NCBI GenBank assembly: GCA_021775315.1 | Contig: JAJFIC010000058.1 | Coordinates: 1-64,000, forward strand | Length of the DNA stretch: 64,000 bases | Direction: 5' to 3' | Source: Paracoccaceae bacterium | GTDB lineage: Bacteria > Pseudomonadota > Alphaproteobacteria > Rhodobacterales > Rhodobacteraceae | In this document: positions 1 through 7,586 of the stretch, in pieces | Numbering within the stretch: position 1 is the first letter of the stretch | Layout of the letters: every line of letters begins with the position of its first letter | Made by a program: the position numbers and the translations under genes | Notes under the pieces: generated by a model | The model's input: only the letters and a program-made list of their open reading frames with translations | Told to the model about the DNA's origin: nothing | The model's database searches: none

Positions 1-89
1 TCATAATTATTCTCATGTTCGAAAACCATCCGCACGGCTCTTGCGCGTACCTCAGGTGAAAACCTGTTTGCTCTGCTGCTTTTTTCCAT
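1..89 (-). CDS. IS3-family transposase OrfA, N-terminal fragment
   Basis: The first 29 codons of a transposase OrfA, cut by the window edge. The visible protein starts MEKSSRANRFSPEVRARAV and continues with RMVFEHENNY, the usual start of the helix-turn-helix OrfA of IS3-family elements (a basic, polar lead followed by a SPEVR-RAVRMV helix). OrfA normally binds the IS ends and is fused to the DDE catalytic OrfB by programmed frameshifting; OrfB would lie to the left. It belongs with the IS end at 140 and sits inside the island carried by the integrase downstream. Confidence 0.7.
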   Translation of the reverse strand, partial: MEKSSRANRFSPEVRARAVRMVFEHENNY

Positions 90-140
90 AGCTCCAATCT
101 TTCCTCGATTTGGAGCCTCCTGAAAACCCGGTGCGGTTCA
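1..140 (-). mobile_element. IS3-family insertion sequence, terminal part
   Basis: The right edge of an insertion sequence that continues off the left end of the window. Read on the minus strand it starts at 140 with TGAACCGCACCGGGTTTTCA, which resembles the terminal inverted repeats of IS3-family elements, followed after about 30 bases by the transposase start codon. The other end and any target duplication are outside the window, so I cannot tell whether the copy is complete. Confidence 0.7.
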
Positions 141-401
141 AATCTGAATGAATGCATTGGTTCTTCACGAACGAAAAGAAATGGAGCCCGGAATAGTTGC
201 GGGACTTGAAACCAAGAAATATCCACTCATATTTAAGACCACATTCAATGTGACGTTCCCTTGCTTAGGCCCTTGGCCAGAGCCGAACCACGTTCAGGTT
301 AAGAGATAACTCAATCGATGTTTTCATCGAACCTCTTCGTGCGCGTCGGTCACAGTTAGGGGGTATGGAAAACCTCGAACTCTTCAGTTCGAAGGTTTGT
401 T

Positions 402-620
402 ATGAATATCCAAAATTTCCCGCCCATATTATTGCCAGCCAGTACGGCTGCTGTTTACCTCGGGGTCAGTAAATCTACACTATTAAAGCTCAACATCCGA
501 AGGAAGGAACTTGGTTCCAAACGCCTATATGATAGACGTGATCTTGATGCTTTCGCTGACGATCTGTTGTATGAAACCACTGATATGGAGGGTAACTCAT
601 GCGACGCAATCTTCGGATGA
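402..620 (+). CDS. Small helix-turn-helix protein, excisionase-like
   Basis: A 72-residue protein. Residues 12-52 (PASTAAVYLGVSKSTLLKL, then RLYDRRDLDAFADDL) have the layout of MerR/AlpA/Xis-type winged-helix DNA-binding domains: an entry helix, a recognition helix, then a short wing ending in a D-L-D-A-F helix. A GAAGG ribosome-binding site lies six bases before the ATG at 402. Its end overlaps the integrase start by 22 bases, so the two are probably translationally coupled, as xis-int pairs often are. I infer that it controls excision or regulates the integrase. A generic island regulator is the alternative. Confidence 0.7.
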   Translation: MNIQNFPPILLPASTAAVYLGVSKSTLLKLNIRRKELGSKRLYDRRDLDAFADDLLYETTDMEGNSCDAIFG

Positions 621-1684
621 TTAGGTTGAAGGGCATCAAAGTCGTCAACAAACCGAACGGGCGGCAGTATAAGTATCGGCGTGTCGGTCATTCACTTGTG
701 CAACTACCTGGTCTCCCCAACGATCATCCAGACTTCATAGAAGCCTACATCAAGGCAGGTAAAGCTGATGCGACACCCAAGTCTGCCCAAGGGATCAAGA
801 GCGGCTCCATTGCGTCTCTGATAGTGTCATATCGCTCCTCAACAGCATGGAAGTCGTTGCGTCTCAGCACAAAGCAATCTCGTATCCGGATTCTTGATAA
901 GATCAGGATGAAAGCTGGTTCTGGAATGGTGGCCGATCTTCAGCCCACTCATATCCGGAAAGACCTCAAAAGTAGAACCCCTCACGCCGCGAAGGACCGG
1001 TTAAAAGTTTGGCGCGCCATCTTGAACCACGCCGTAGAAGAAGAATGGATCACAGAGAGTCCAGCCGTCCCCGTCAAGGTGACGACACCGGAATCGCCAG
1101 GTCATCACCCTTGGACAGACTCCGAGATTGCAATGTATCGAGAGTTCCACAAAGTTGGCAGCCCTGCACGGATAGCCTTCGAAGTCTATTTCTGGACAGG
1201 GGTACGATGCAGCGATGCACGCCGTCTTGGTCGTCAGATGATCGACCCAACAGGCTGGATCAAGTTCACCCAAACAAAAACTCAAGGCAATGTCGTGATT
1301 CCATTTACAGGGAACCTGCCGCACTGGATGTTTCCGTTTCGGGAAGACTACGATCATCTGCAAGAAAATCTAAAATATGTCGCTCCCGATGCATTGTTGT
1401 TCATCTTGACAACATACGGCAAGCCACGATCGGTGAAGGGTATCAGCCAGTGGATGAGTAAAATGGCCGCGAGGGCTGGCTTGCCCGATGAATGCACTGC
1501 CCACGGCTTGCACAAATCACGGGCTATCAAATTGGCCGAGGCTGGTGCCAGCGTCCATGAAATCTCAGCGTGGACTGGGCATGTTACCCTCAAAGAAATT
1601 GAGAACTATACTCGTGAAGCTAGCAAGCGTCGGATATTGGAAGGGGCTGAACCAAGAACAAAGTTTGGAAACTTCTCTCAGTGA
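599..1684 (+). CDS. Tyrosine-type site-specific integrase
   Basis: A 361-residue phage/island integrase. The C-terminal catalytic half shows the first arginine in TGVRCSDARRLG, a histidine in TGHVTLKEIENYTR and the nucleophilic tyrosine of the same motif. An N-terminal SAM-like core-binding region lies before it (about residues 60-150). The second arginine box reads HGLHKSRA where most relatives have HGLRK, so the canonical HxxR arginine is a histidine here; an HKSR shifted by three residues could substitute. A GGAGGG ribosome-binding site precedes the ATG at 599. The gene ends 51 bases from the 3' end of tRNA-Arg, which fits integration into that tRNA with the island extending left. Confidence 0.9.
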   Translation: MRRNLRMIRLKGIKVVNKPNGRQYKYRRVGHSLVQLPGLPNDHPDFIEAYIKAGKADATPKSAQGIKSGSIASLIVSYRSSTAWKSLRLSTKQSRIRILDKIRMKAGSGMVADLQPTHIRKDLKSRTPHAAKDRLKVWRAILNHAVEEEWITESPAVPVKVTTPESPGHHPWTDSEIAMYREFHKVGSPARIAFEVYFWTGVRCSDARRLGRQMIDPTGWIKFTQTKTQGNVVIPFTGNLPHWMFPFREDYDHLQENLKYVAPDALLFILTTYGKPRSVKGISQWMSKMAARAGLPDECTAHGLHKSRAIKLAEAGASVHEISAWTGHVTLKEIENYTREASKRRILEGAEPRTKFGNFSQ

Positions 1685-1735
1685 GTTTCCAAAAAGCCGA
1701 ATTTATCCAATGGTTTCAACGGAATTTCTTAGTAG

Positions 1736-1812
1736 TGGCGCACCGGGGAGGATTCGAACCCCCGGCCCCCTGATTCGTAGTCAGGTACTCTATCCAGCTG
1801 AGCTACCGGTGC
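1736..1812 (-). tRNA. tRNA-Arg (anticodon ACG)
   Basis: Read on the minus strand, the 77 bases fold as a full cloverleaf: acceptor GCACCGG pairing with CCGGTGC, a D arm around AGCTCAGCTGGATAGAG, an anticodon arm with CTGACT-ACG-AATCAG, a T arm with GGTTCGAATCC, and an encoded 3' CCA. Anticodon ACG (read as ICG after deamination) decodes CGU/CGC/CGA arginine codons. Its 3' half faces the integrase gene and is the likely attachment site. No second copy of the 3' end is visible in the window. Confidence 0.97.
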
Positions 1813-1822
1813 GTGAGGGTGG

Positions 1823-1851
1823 GATTTAGCCCCGGCTTTGCCGCAATGCAA
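1823..1851 (-). promoter_or_regulatory. Probable promoter of tRNA-Arg(ACG)
   Basis: On the minus strand TTGCAT and TAAATC are separated by 17 bases, with the -10 box 11 bases upstream of the mature tRNA 5' end. Spacing and position fit a sigma70 promoter. Pattern reading only. Confidence 0.5.
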
Positions 1852-1942
1852 GCGCGAAATGCGTTTCTTGTGCTTGAAATGCGGACTGCCTTGGCCGCCT
1901 AGGGTGCGCGACAACCACCTTGGTTGGGCAAAAGGTGTTTCC

Positions 1943-3352
1943 CTATGATCCGTTCGGGCTGTAGGGATCCCTACCATCGGGCATTGTGATGCGAAAACTG
2001 GTGCCGCTTTGCCCGGTTTCGGTCAATTCAAGCATCCCGCCATGGCCTTTGACCAATTCCGAGGCAATCGCCAGCCCCAGACCCGAGCCGCCTTTTCTTT
2101 GCCCGCCTTCAAATGGTTTGAACAGCTTTTCCAGTGCTTTGGGCGGCAGGCCCGGGCCGCTATCATGGATATGGATTGACCAGTTTTCGTCGTGTTCTTC
2201 GACCCTGAGCACGATCCGGCCCGGTTTATTGGAGGCAACGATCGCTTGGCGCGCGTTGCGCACGAGGTTGGACAAGACCCGAAACACCTGTTCGCTGTCG
2301 GCTGACACGGTCAGGTCGTGGGGCAGGCTGACGTCAAAGGCGACAGATCCATCCGGCACGGCCAGCATTTCGCTGTCAATGACATCTTCGATCAGCTGTC
2401 GGATCGGGAATTCTGACACAACCGGTGCGGGCTCTTCTGCTTTGCCGAATTTCAGTGTGCTTTCGCACAGGTTAATGGCGCGGGTCAGCGAGTTCAGCAA
2501 TTTGGGCGCTGTGCGTTTGACGGCTGGGTCTTCGCTCATTTCCATGCGGTCGGCCAAAAGTTGCGCCGTGGTCAGCATGTTTCGCAAATCGTGGCTGATT
2601 TTGGCGACGGCACCGCCAAGCGTCGCCAGCCGGTCCTTTTGTTTGAGCGAGGCACTAAGCGCGATCTGCATTTCCTGCAGGGCCTCTTCGGCGCGGTATA
2701 ATTCGGTAATCCCGGCGCCCGGTTCGATGATTTTTGCGACATCTTCAGGCGCGTCTTTATAGGCCGTGATATGGTTAACAACCCGGCTGATCGGCGCGAC
2801 CAGAAAACGGCGCACGGCAAAAAACAACATGGCGGCTGTGATGATCGAGATAAACAGCGACAACAGGAACACCCGACGACCATAATCCAGCATGGCGGCC
2901 CGCATATCCGTGGTGTGCAGGGTTACCTCGATCTGCAGGCCAGCCTGATTGACCGGGGTGCCGATAACGCGGATCATGCTGTCATTTGGGTCAAACAGCC
3001 GCTTCAGACCATCGTGGATCAACACCCAGGCAGTTGCGTCACGCAAATCAAAAGACGCATCAATCGGGCCAGGCATGGGTGATGACAGCACAAGTTCGCG
3101 AATTGCGTCGCGTTGCAGGGCGACGTTCATGATGCCTGCGTTTTTCAGCAGTTCCCGTTCCAGATCAGGGTCGACCATGTCATCGGCATAGGCCAGAACC
3201 GAAAGCGAGGCGATCTGCCCACGTTCAAGCCGCGCCTGTAGATAGGTCTCGCGGAACCGCGCCACAGACGGCACGAAAATCAGCACCTCTGCCAGCATGA
3301 CGAAAACAACTGTCAGCAGCAGAAATCGCCCGGAAAGTGAGTTCAGAAACAT
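1943..3352 (-). CDS. Membrane-bound sensor histidine kinase
   Basis: A 469-residue two-component sensor. A transmembrane helix near residues 8-30 and a second near 165-187 (VFLLSLFISIITAAMLFFAV) enclose a periplasmic sensing region. A HAMP-like linker follows, then the phosphoacceptor box ISHDLRNML, and the ATPase domain with N box (NLVRNARQA), G1 box (DSGPGLPP) and G2 box (GGSGLGLAI). It should autophosphorylate on the histidine of the ISHDLR motif. No response regulator is adjacent, so its partner is elsewhere and its signal is unknown. It is separated by 71 bases from the reductase gene upstream of it and may be transcribed separately. Confidence 0.93.
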   Translation of the reverse strand: MFLNSLSGRFLLLTVVFVMLAEVLIFVPSVARFRETYLQARLERGQIASLSVLAYADDMVDPDLERELLKNAGIMNVALQRDAIRELVLSSPMPGPIDASFDLRDATAWVLIHDGLKRLFDPNDSMIRVIGTPVNQAGLQIEVTLHTTDMRAAMLDYGRRVFLLSLFISIITAAMLFFAVRRFLVAPISRVVNHITAYKDAPEDVAKIIEPGAGITELYRAEEALQEMQIALSASLKQKDRLATLGGAVAKISHDLRNMLTTAQLLADRMEMSEDPAVKRTAPKLLNSLTRAINLCESTLKFGKAEEPAPVVSEFPIRQLIEDVIDSEMLAVPDGSVAFDVSLPHDLTVSADSEQVFRVLSNLVRNARQAIVASNKPGRIVLRVEEHDENWSIHIHDSGPGLPPKALEKLFKPFEGGQRKGGSGLGLAIASELVKGHGGMLELTETGQSGTSFRITMPDGRDPYSPNGS

Positions 3353-3423
3353 GCGTTTTGCAATTCCTCTTTGTAGGGAAACTATTGTCGCAGGCCGTCA
3401 GCTTCAAGCCTCGGTTTCATTTG

Positions 3424-4839
3424 TCAGAACATTTGCACAAATCGCACGATCCGCTTGACCCAGTTATTGTCAAACAATCGTGGCGTAAAATAGGCACCGG
3501 CAGCGCGTTTGTTGACCTCGGCAATCGTCGGATAAGGCACGACCATGGCCGCAACGGCCCCCATTTTCAGTTTGTTGGCAATGGCCATCGACCACAGCCC
3601 AATCAGCTCGCCCGCTTGCGCGCCGACAATCGAAGCGCCGACAGGGCGGCCTTTGACGACCATAACCTTTATCATGCCGGTGGTGGCTAGTTCCGCGCGC
3701 GCGCGATCATTTTCAGCGTATTCAAACCGCACCACTTCTAATTTGTCGCCGTGCAGATCGCGGGCGGCGGCCTCGGTCAGGCCGACATGCGAGATTTCGG
3801 GGTCGGTATAGGTTGCCCAAGGGATATGGGCGGTTGACGATTTTGACGGTAGGCCAAACAAGGCCGAGCGGATTACAATCCCCGCCTGATAACCCGCCAT
3901 ATGAGTGAATTGCAGCCCGCCGGTCACATCGCCGATGGCATAGATGCGCCGGTTGCTGGTCTTTAGGCTGGCGTCAACGCTTATCCCGCTGCGCGCGAAC
4001 GCGACCCCGGCCTCGTCCAGACCCAGATCGCCAATGTTCGGTTTGCGTCCAACGGCCATTAACAGATGCGTGCCTTTGTGGATCAGGCCGTCCTTGGCAT
4101 GGACCGCAATGGCCCCTGCTTTGCCCTTGATCTCGTCTGCCATTGCGCCTTCGATAATGTTGACGCCTTCGCCGCGGATACGATCAAGCGCGATTGCTGT
4201 CAGTTCTGGGTCGTCTTTGCCAAGCGCTGTCAGGCCTTCAAGAACCGTCACTTCGCTGCCAAGGCGACGATGCGCTTGCGCCAGTTCCATTCCGATGGGA
4301 CCACCGCCAATGACAATCAGATGCGCGGGCTTTTCGCGCAGTTCGAATATCGTTTCGTTGGTGTCATAAGGCACTTTGTCAAGACCGGCGATAGGCGGCA
4401 CAAACGGGGACGAACCGGTAGCAATCACAAAACGCCGCGCCTTGATGATGGTTTCCCCGGCCTGAAGCTCGTTTTTTGAAATAAAGCGACCGTATTCGCG
4501 AATGACCTTTACGCCGAGGTCCTCAAACCGCTCAACACTGTCATGGGGCGCGATGCCTGCGATCACCCCGGCCACGTGGTCCTTAGCGGCGGCATAATCC
4601 ACCTGTGGCACCACAGGCGTGACACCAAAGGGTGCACCCGCTGTCATGGCGTGGGCATGTTTGCCCGCAGCGATCAGCGCCTTTGACGGCACACAGCCGT
4701 AATTCAGGCAATCACCACCCATTTTGCCGCCTTCGACCAGCACAACCTGTGCGCCCATTTGCACAGCACCTGCGGCCACCGATAGGCCGCCGGACCCGCC
4801 GCCAATCACGCAAAGGTCGGTCTTGATATATTGAACCAT
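3424..4839 (-). CDS. FAD-dependent pyridine nucleotide-disulfide oxidoreductase (Lpd/MerA-like)
   Basis: A 471-residue class I flavoprotein disulfide reductase. It has the N-terminal FAD fold (IGGGSGG), the redox-active pair in GGDCLNYGCVPSK, the NAD(P)H-binding fold (IGGGPIGMELAQ), the second FAD motif (YAIGDVTGG) and the dimerization domain. The dimer-interface catalytic motif, usually HPT in lipoamide and glutathione reductases, reads PYPTIAEVNKRAAG, with tyrosine in place of histidine. It is therefore not a standard lipoamide dehydrogenase; it resembles the mercuric-reductase-like group found next to TVP38 proteins. No heavy-metal (HMA) domain is present. The substrate is unknown. It follows the TVP38 gene by 3 bases, which indicates one operon. 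Confidence 0.85.
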   Translation of the reverse strand: MVQYIKTDLCVIGGGSGGLSVAAGAVQMGAQVVLVEGGKMGGDCLNYGCVPSKALIAAGKHAHAMTAGAPFGVTPVVPQVDYAAAKDHVAGVIAGIAPHDSVERFEDLGVKVIREYGRFISKNELQAGETIIKARRFVIATGSSPFVPPIAGLDKVPYDTNETIFELREKPAHLIVIGGGPIGMELAQAHRRLGSEVTVLEGLTALGKDDPELTAIALDRIRGEGVNIIEGAMADEIKGKAGAIAVHAKDGLIHKGTHLLMAVGRKPNIGDLGLDEAGVAFARSGISVDASLKTSNRRIYAIGDVTGGLQFTHMAGYQAGIVIRSALFGLPSKSSTAHIPWATYTDPEISHVGLTEAAARDLHGDKLEVVRFEYAENDRARAELATTGMIKVMVVKGRPVGASIVGAQAGELIGLWSMAIANKLKMGAVAAMVVPYPTIAEVNKRAAGAYFTPRLFDNNWVKRIVRFVQMF

Positions 4840-4842
4840 TTC

Positions 4843-5571
4843 TTAGGTCTCTTTCTTTTTGAATTGTTTGATCAGAATTGGCAGCGCCGCCAGCGCGCAC
4901 AGGCCTAGGATGGGGCCAAGGATGTGCGGCTCAAATATCAGGCTCAGATCCGGCACCTCGCCTTTGGCAAACACCTCTCCCAGACCGGCACCGATCCATG
5001 TGAAAACGATGCCACCGGGAATGATGCCGAAAAACGTCGTAAAAACAAACCGGTGCAGGCTAACCCCGACAAGGGCCGGGATAAGGTTCGCAGCGAAAAA
5101 CGGCACCGCAGGCACAAGCCGCATTAAAAACAGAAAGGACAATTCGTTTTCACGCAGGCCATCTTTGATCTTTTTAACTGCCCCTTGGCTTGCATCCATC
5201 TTGCGCGACAATTGCGCGCCCAGACCGTATCTGGCAGCTAGAAAAATCACCGTCGCCCCGATTGTGGCCGCCAGAATGTTAAACACTGACCCAAAGGCCA
5301 GCCCAAACAGAAACCCGCCGGTTAACGAGGCGATCGCCGCCCCCGGCAGGGAAAACGAAACTATGGTGATATAGACCGCCATAAACACCAGAACGGCCAA
5401 CAGGTAATTCTGATCACGAAATTCAATCAAGGCCTCACGATGATCCCGCAATGTCTCAAAATTCAGGTATTCACCCAATGTGAAATAGCCCAGAACGGCA
5501 ACCGCAATTATCACCAGTAGGGGCCATAGTTTGCGCAAACTTACGCCGCCGCCCGCATTTTCAATTTCCAT
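4843..5571 (-). CDS. TVP38/TMEM64 (DedA/SNARE-associated fold) membrane protein
   Basis: A 242-residue integral membrane protein. A transmembrane segment near residues 10-30 (LWPLLVIIAVAVLGYFTL) is followed by the conserved SNARE-associated core with the signatures SLPGAAIASLTGGFLFG and LMRLVPAVPFFAANLIPAL, further helices and a basic tail. I prefer the ATG at 5571 (AGGCGA ribosome-binding site) over an in-frame ATG at 5763, because the extra 64 residues look unlike a folded or signal region. The family is linked to lipid scrambling and membrane homeostasis, but this member's role is unknown. It is the first gene of a two-gene operon with the disulfide reductase. Confidence 0.85.
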   Translation of the reverse strand: MEIENAGGGVSLRKLWPLLVIIAVAVLGYFTLGEYLNFETLRDHREALIEFRDQNYLLAVLVFMAVYITIVSFSLPGAAIASLTGGFLFGLAFGSVFNILAATIGATVIFLAARYGLGAQLSRKMDASQGAVKKIKDGLRENELSFLFLMRLVPAVPFFAANLIPALVGVSLHRFVFTTFFGIIPGGIVFTWIGAGLGEVFAKGEVPDLSLIFEPHILGPILGLCALAALPILIKQFKKKET

Positions 5572-5770
5572 GTTTCGCCTGTTTGGTTGCCAATTGTCCT
5601 TGTTCTTATCTGCGATGGATTGCCCGCCGGTGATAGGGGCCTCACAGGTGCTTGATGTTTGGTGAGCCATTGTTTCAATTCCGGTGGCATATTCCGGCCC
5701 AAAGGTCGTAAATGCCGCAAATCCCATTGAATAATTCGCCGAATGTTGCAAAAAACGCGGCATCGACGAA

Positions 5771-5799
5771 TTGACTTCTATTCAGACGCGCCGTAAACA
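5771..5799 (+). promoter_or_regulatory. Probable rpmH-rnpA promoter
   Basis: TTGACT at 5771-5776 and TAAACA at 5794-5799 are separated by 17 bases and lie about 70 bases upstream of rpmH. The rest of the 297 bases between the TVP38 start and rpmH shows no gene, and no cluster of DnaA boxes. Confidence 0.6.
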
Positions 5800-5868
5800 G
5801 CGGCTTCTGAATGACGCGGCCCTCGAATCCATCCGGGATTTGGGCCCAACCCGATCCGGAGAAGACCG

Positions 5869-6003
5869 ATGAAACGCACATACCAGCCGAGCAACCTTGT
5901 TCGCAAACGCCGCCACGGCTTTCGTGCGCGTATGGCCACCAAAGCTGGCCGTAAAATCCTGAATCGCCGTCGTGCGCAGGGTCGCAAGGAATTGTCGGCG
6001 TAA
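5869..6003 (+). CDS. rpmH: 50S ribosomal protein L34
   Basis: A 44-residue basic protein beginning [20 protein letters not shown] and ending GRKELSA, the complete L34 sequence with its arginine-rich rRNA-binding core. A GGAGAAG ribosome-binding site lies just before the ATG. It starts the conserved rpmH-rnpA-yidD block. In many bacteria this block is near dnaA and the origin, but dnaA is not present here. Confidence 0.98.
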   Translation: MKRTYQPSNLVRKRRHGFRARMATKAGRKILNRRRAQGRKELSA

Positions 6004-6028
6004 GCCACACGCCCTGAAAGGCAAATAC

Positions 6029-6454
6029 ATGACACCGCCGGAGGCGACACAGGCAGGCCAAAAGGGTCAGGCCGGTGCAACGCCCCCGGCGGTTTCTTTG
6101 TGCGCGCTTGTCACTTTGCAACAACGCGCCGATTTTCTGAAAGCCAACCACGGACGGCGGCAAGGCACGCCCGGTTTTCTGTTGCAAGCCCGCAAACGAC
6201 AAACGGATGAGGCCGCAACCGAAACGATCAGGGTCGGGTTCACCTGTTCCAAAAAGGTCGGCAATGCGGTTGCGCGAAATCGCGCCAAACGCCGCCTGCG
6301 CGAAATCGCCCGTGCCGTCCTGCCCATTGAAGGCCAGCCCGGCTGGGACTACGTATTGATCGGACGGCAAAGCGTAACCGCAACCCGCCCGTTTGAGACG
6401 CTCAAGCGCGATTTGTCGGGCGCGCTTGGCAAAATACATGGAACGAAAAAATGA
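6029..6454 (+). CDS. rnpA: Ribonuclease P protein component
   Basis: A 141-residue protein partner of the RNase P ribozyme, which removes 5' leaders from tRNA precursors. The diagnostic RNR motif is present as [17 protein letters not shown] (about residues 79-95), preceded by the FTCSKKVG strand. The ATG at 6029 is chosen because an AAAGG site precedes it and the upstream in-frame region belongs to the end of rpmH. It overlaps yidD by four bases (ATGA), indicating coupled translation. Confidence 0.96.
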   Translation: MTPPEATQAGQKGQAGATPPAVSLCALVTLQQRADFLKANHGRRQGTPGFLLQARKRQTDEAATETIRVGFTCSKKVGNAVARNRAKRRLREIARAVLPIEGQPGWDYVLIGRQSVTATRPFETLKRDLSGALGKIHGTKK

Positions 6455-6690
6455 CCCCGCTGGCCTTTGTAATCTCGCTGCCCGTGCGCGCCTATCGCCT
6501 AATCGGCAGCCCCTGGGTCGGCAATTCCTGCCGGTTTCAACCCACCTGTTCTGCCTACGCGATGGAAGCGTTGGAAAAACACGGCGGCATCAAGGGCACA
6601 TGGCTGGCTGCAAAACGGGTCGGGCGATGTCATCCGCTGGGCAGCGACGGCTACGACCCGGTGCCGCCCAAATCCGACGAGGGCAGCTGA
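6451..6690 (+). CDS. yidD: Membrane protein insertion efficiency factor YidD
   Basis: A 79-residue protein with the family pattern: an N-terminal amphipathic helix ([17 protein letters not shown]), the triple-cysteine region [19 protein letters not shown], and the [14 protein letters not shown] ending. It assists YidC-dependent insertion at the inner membrane. The start codon overlaps the rnpA stop and the stop overlaps the ttcA start (TGATG), so the three genes are translated as a chain. Confidence 0.96.
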   Translation: MTPLAFVISLPVRAYRLIGSPWVGNSCRFQPTCSAYAMEALEKHGGIKGTWLAAKRVGRCHPLGSDGYDPVPPKSDEGS

Positions 6691-7529
6691 TGCTTGACGA
6701 CGGCGAAATCCACCCGCTTTTTTATGGTGCCCCGACCAGTACTTCGTTCAGAAAGCTGCGCAAACGGATCGTGCGACAAGCCCGCGAAGCGATTGAGGCT
6801 TATGGCATGGTCGAGCGCGGCGCCAAATGGCTGGTCTGCCTGTCAGGCGGCAAAGACAGCTATACCCTGCTGGCCGTTTTGCATGAACTGCAATGGCGCG
6901 GCCTGCTGCCGGTTGAACTGCTCGCCTGTAATCTGGATCAGGGTCAGCCCGGATTTCCATCAACCGTCCTGCCCGAGTTTTTGGCCAATATGGGTGTGGC
7001 GAACCGGGTAGAATATCAAGACACCTATTCGATCGTGACCTCAAAAGTGCCATCCACGCGCACCTATTGCGCCATGTGTTCGCGGCTGCGGCGGGGCAAT
7101 CTTTACCGTGTTGCCCGCGAAGAAGGATGCAGCGCGGTCGTGCTGGGCCATCACCGCGACGACATTCTGGAAACCTTTTTCATGAACTTGTTTCATGGCG
7201 GTCGATTGGCCACCATGCCGCCGAAACTGTTGAACGACGAGGGGGATTTATTCGTCTATCGACCGCTGGCCTATGTGGCCGAGGCTGATTGCGAAAAGTT
7301 CGCCCGCGACATGAGCTATCCGATCATTCCGTGCGACCTTTGCGGTTCGCAAGACGGTCTGCAACGCCAACAGGTAAAGGCACTCCTTGACGGCTGGGAG
7401 GCCAACAGCCCCGGTCGTCGGCAGGTCATGTTCCGGTCCCTGATGAATGCCCGACCCAGCCATCTGCTTGACCCGAAACTGTTTGATTTTGCCGGGCTTT
7501 TGCGATCCGGCGACCCGGAACCGCAATAA
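6690..7529 (+). CDS. ttcA: tRNA 2-thiocytidine(32) synthetase TtcA
   Basis: A 279-residue PP-loop ATPase that thiolates cytidine 32 in some tRNAs. Visible features are the PP-loop [12 protein letters not shown], the [10 protein letters not shown] pair of cysteines, the [20 protein letters not shown] motif and the third cluster cysteine region PCDLCGS. TtcA carries a 4Fe-4S cluster on three cysteines, and these are retained. The start is the ATG at 6690 that overlaps the yidD stop. Placement between yidD and yidC interrupts the usual rnpA-yidD-yidC order. Confidence 0.95.
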   Translation: MLDDGEIHPLFYGAPTSTSFRKLRKRIVRQAREAIEAYGMVERGAKWLVCLSGGKDSYTLLAVLHELQWRGLLPVELLACNLDQGQPGFPSTVLPEFLANMGVANRVEYQDTYSIVTSKVPSTRTYCAMCSRLRRGNLYRVAREEGCSAVVLGHHRDDILETFFMNLFHGGRLATMPPKLLNDEGDLFVYRPLAYVAEADCEKFARDMSYPIIPCDLCGSQDGLQRQQVKALLDGWEANSPGRRQVMFRSLMNARPSHLLDPKLFDFAGLLRSGDPEPQ

Positions 7530-7586
7530 ATTTCCGAAAATTGTATGCTTTTTGTCGGGGCGCGTTAACCGCTCTGGCAATTTCCC

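Noticed and set aside
1488-1829. Open frame across the integrase end and tRNA-Arg
   Set aside because: The tail is the well-known false translation of a tRNA; the tRNA explains it.
5572-5868. Possible replication origin next to rpmH-rnpA
   Set aside because: No dnaA gene and no DnaA-box cluster were seen.
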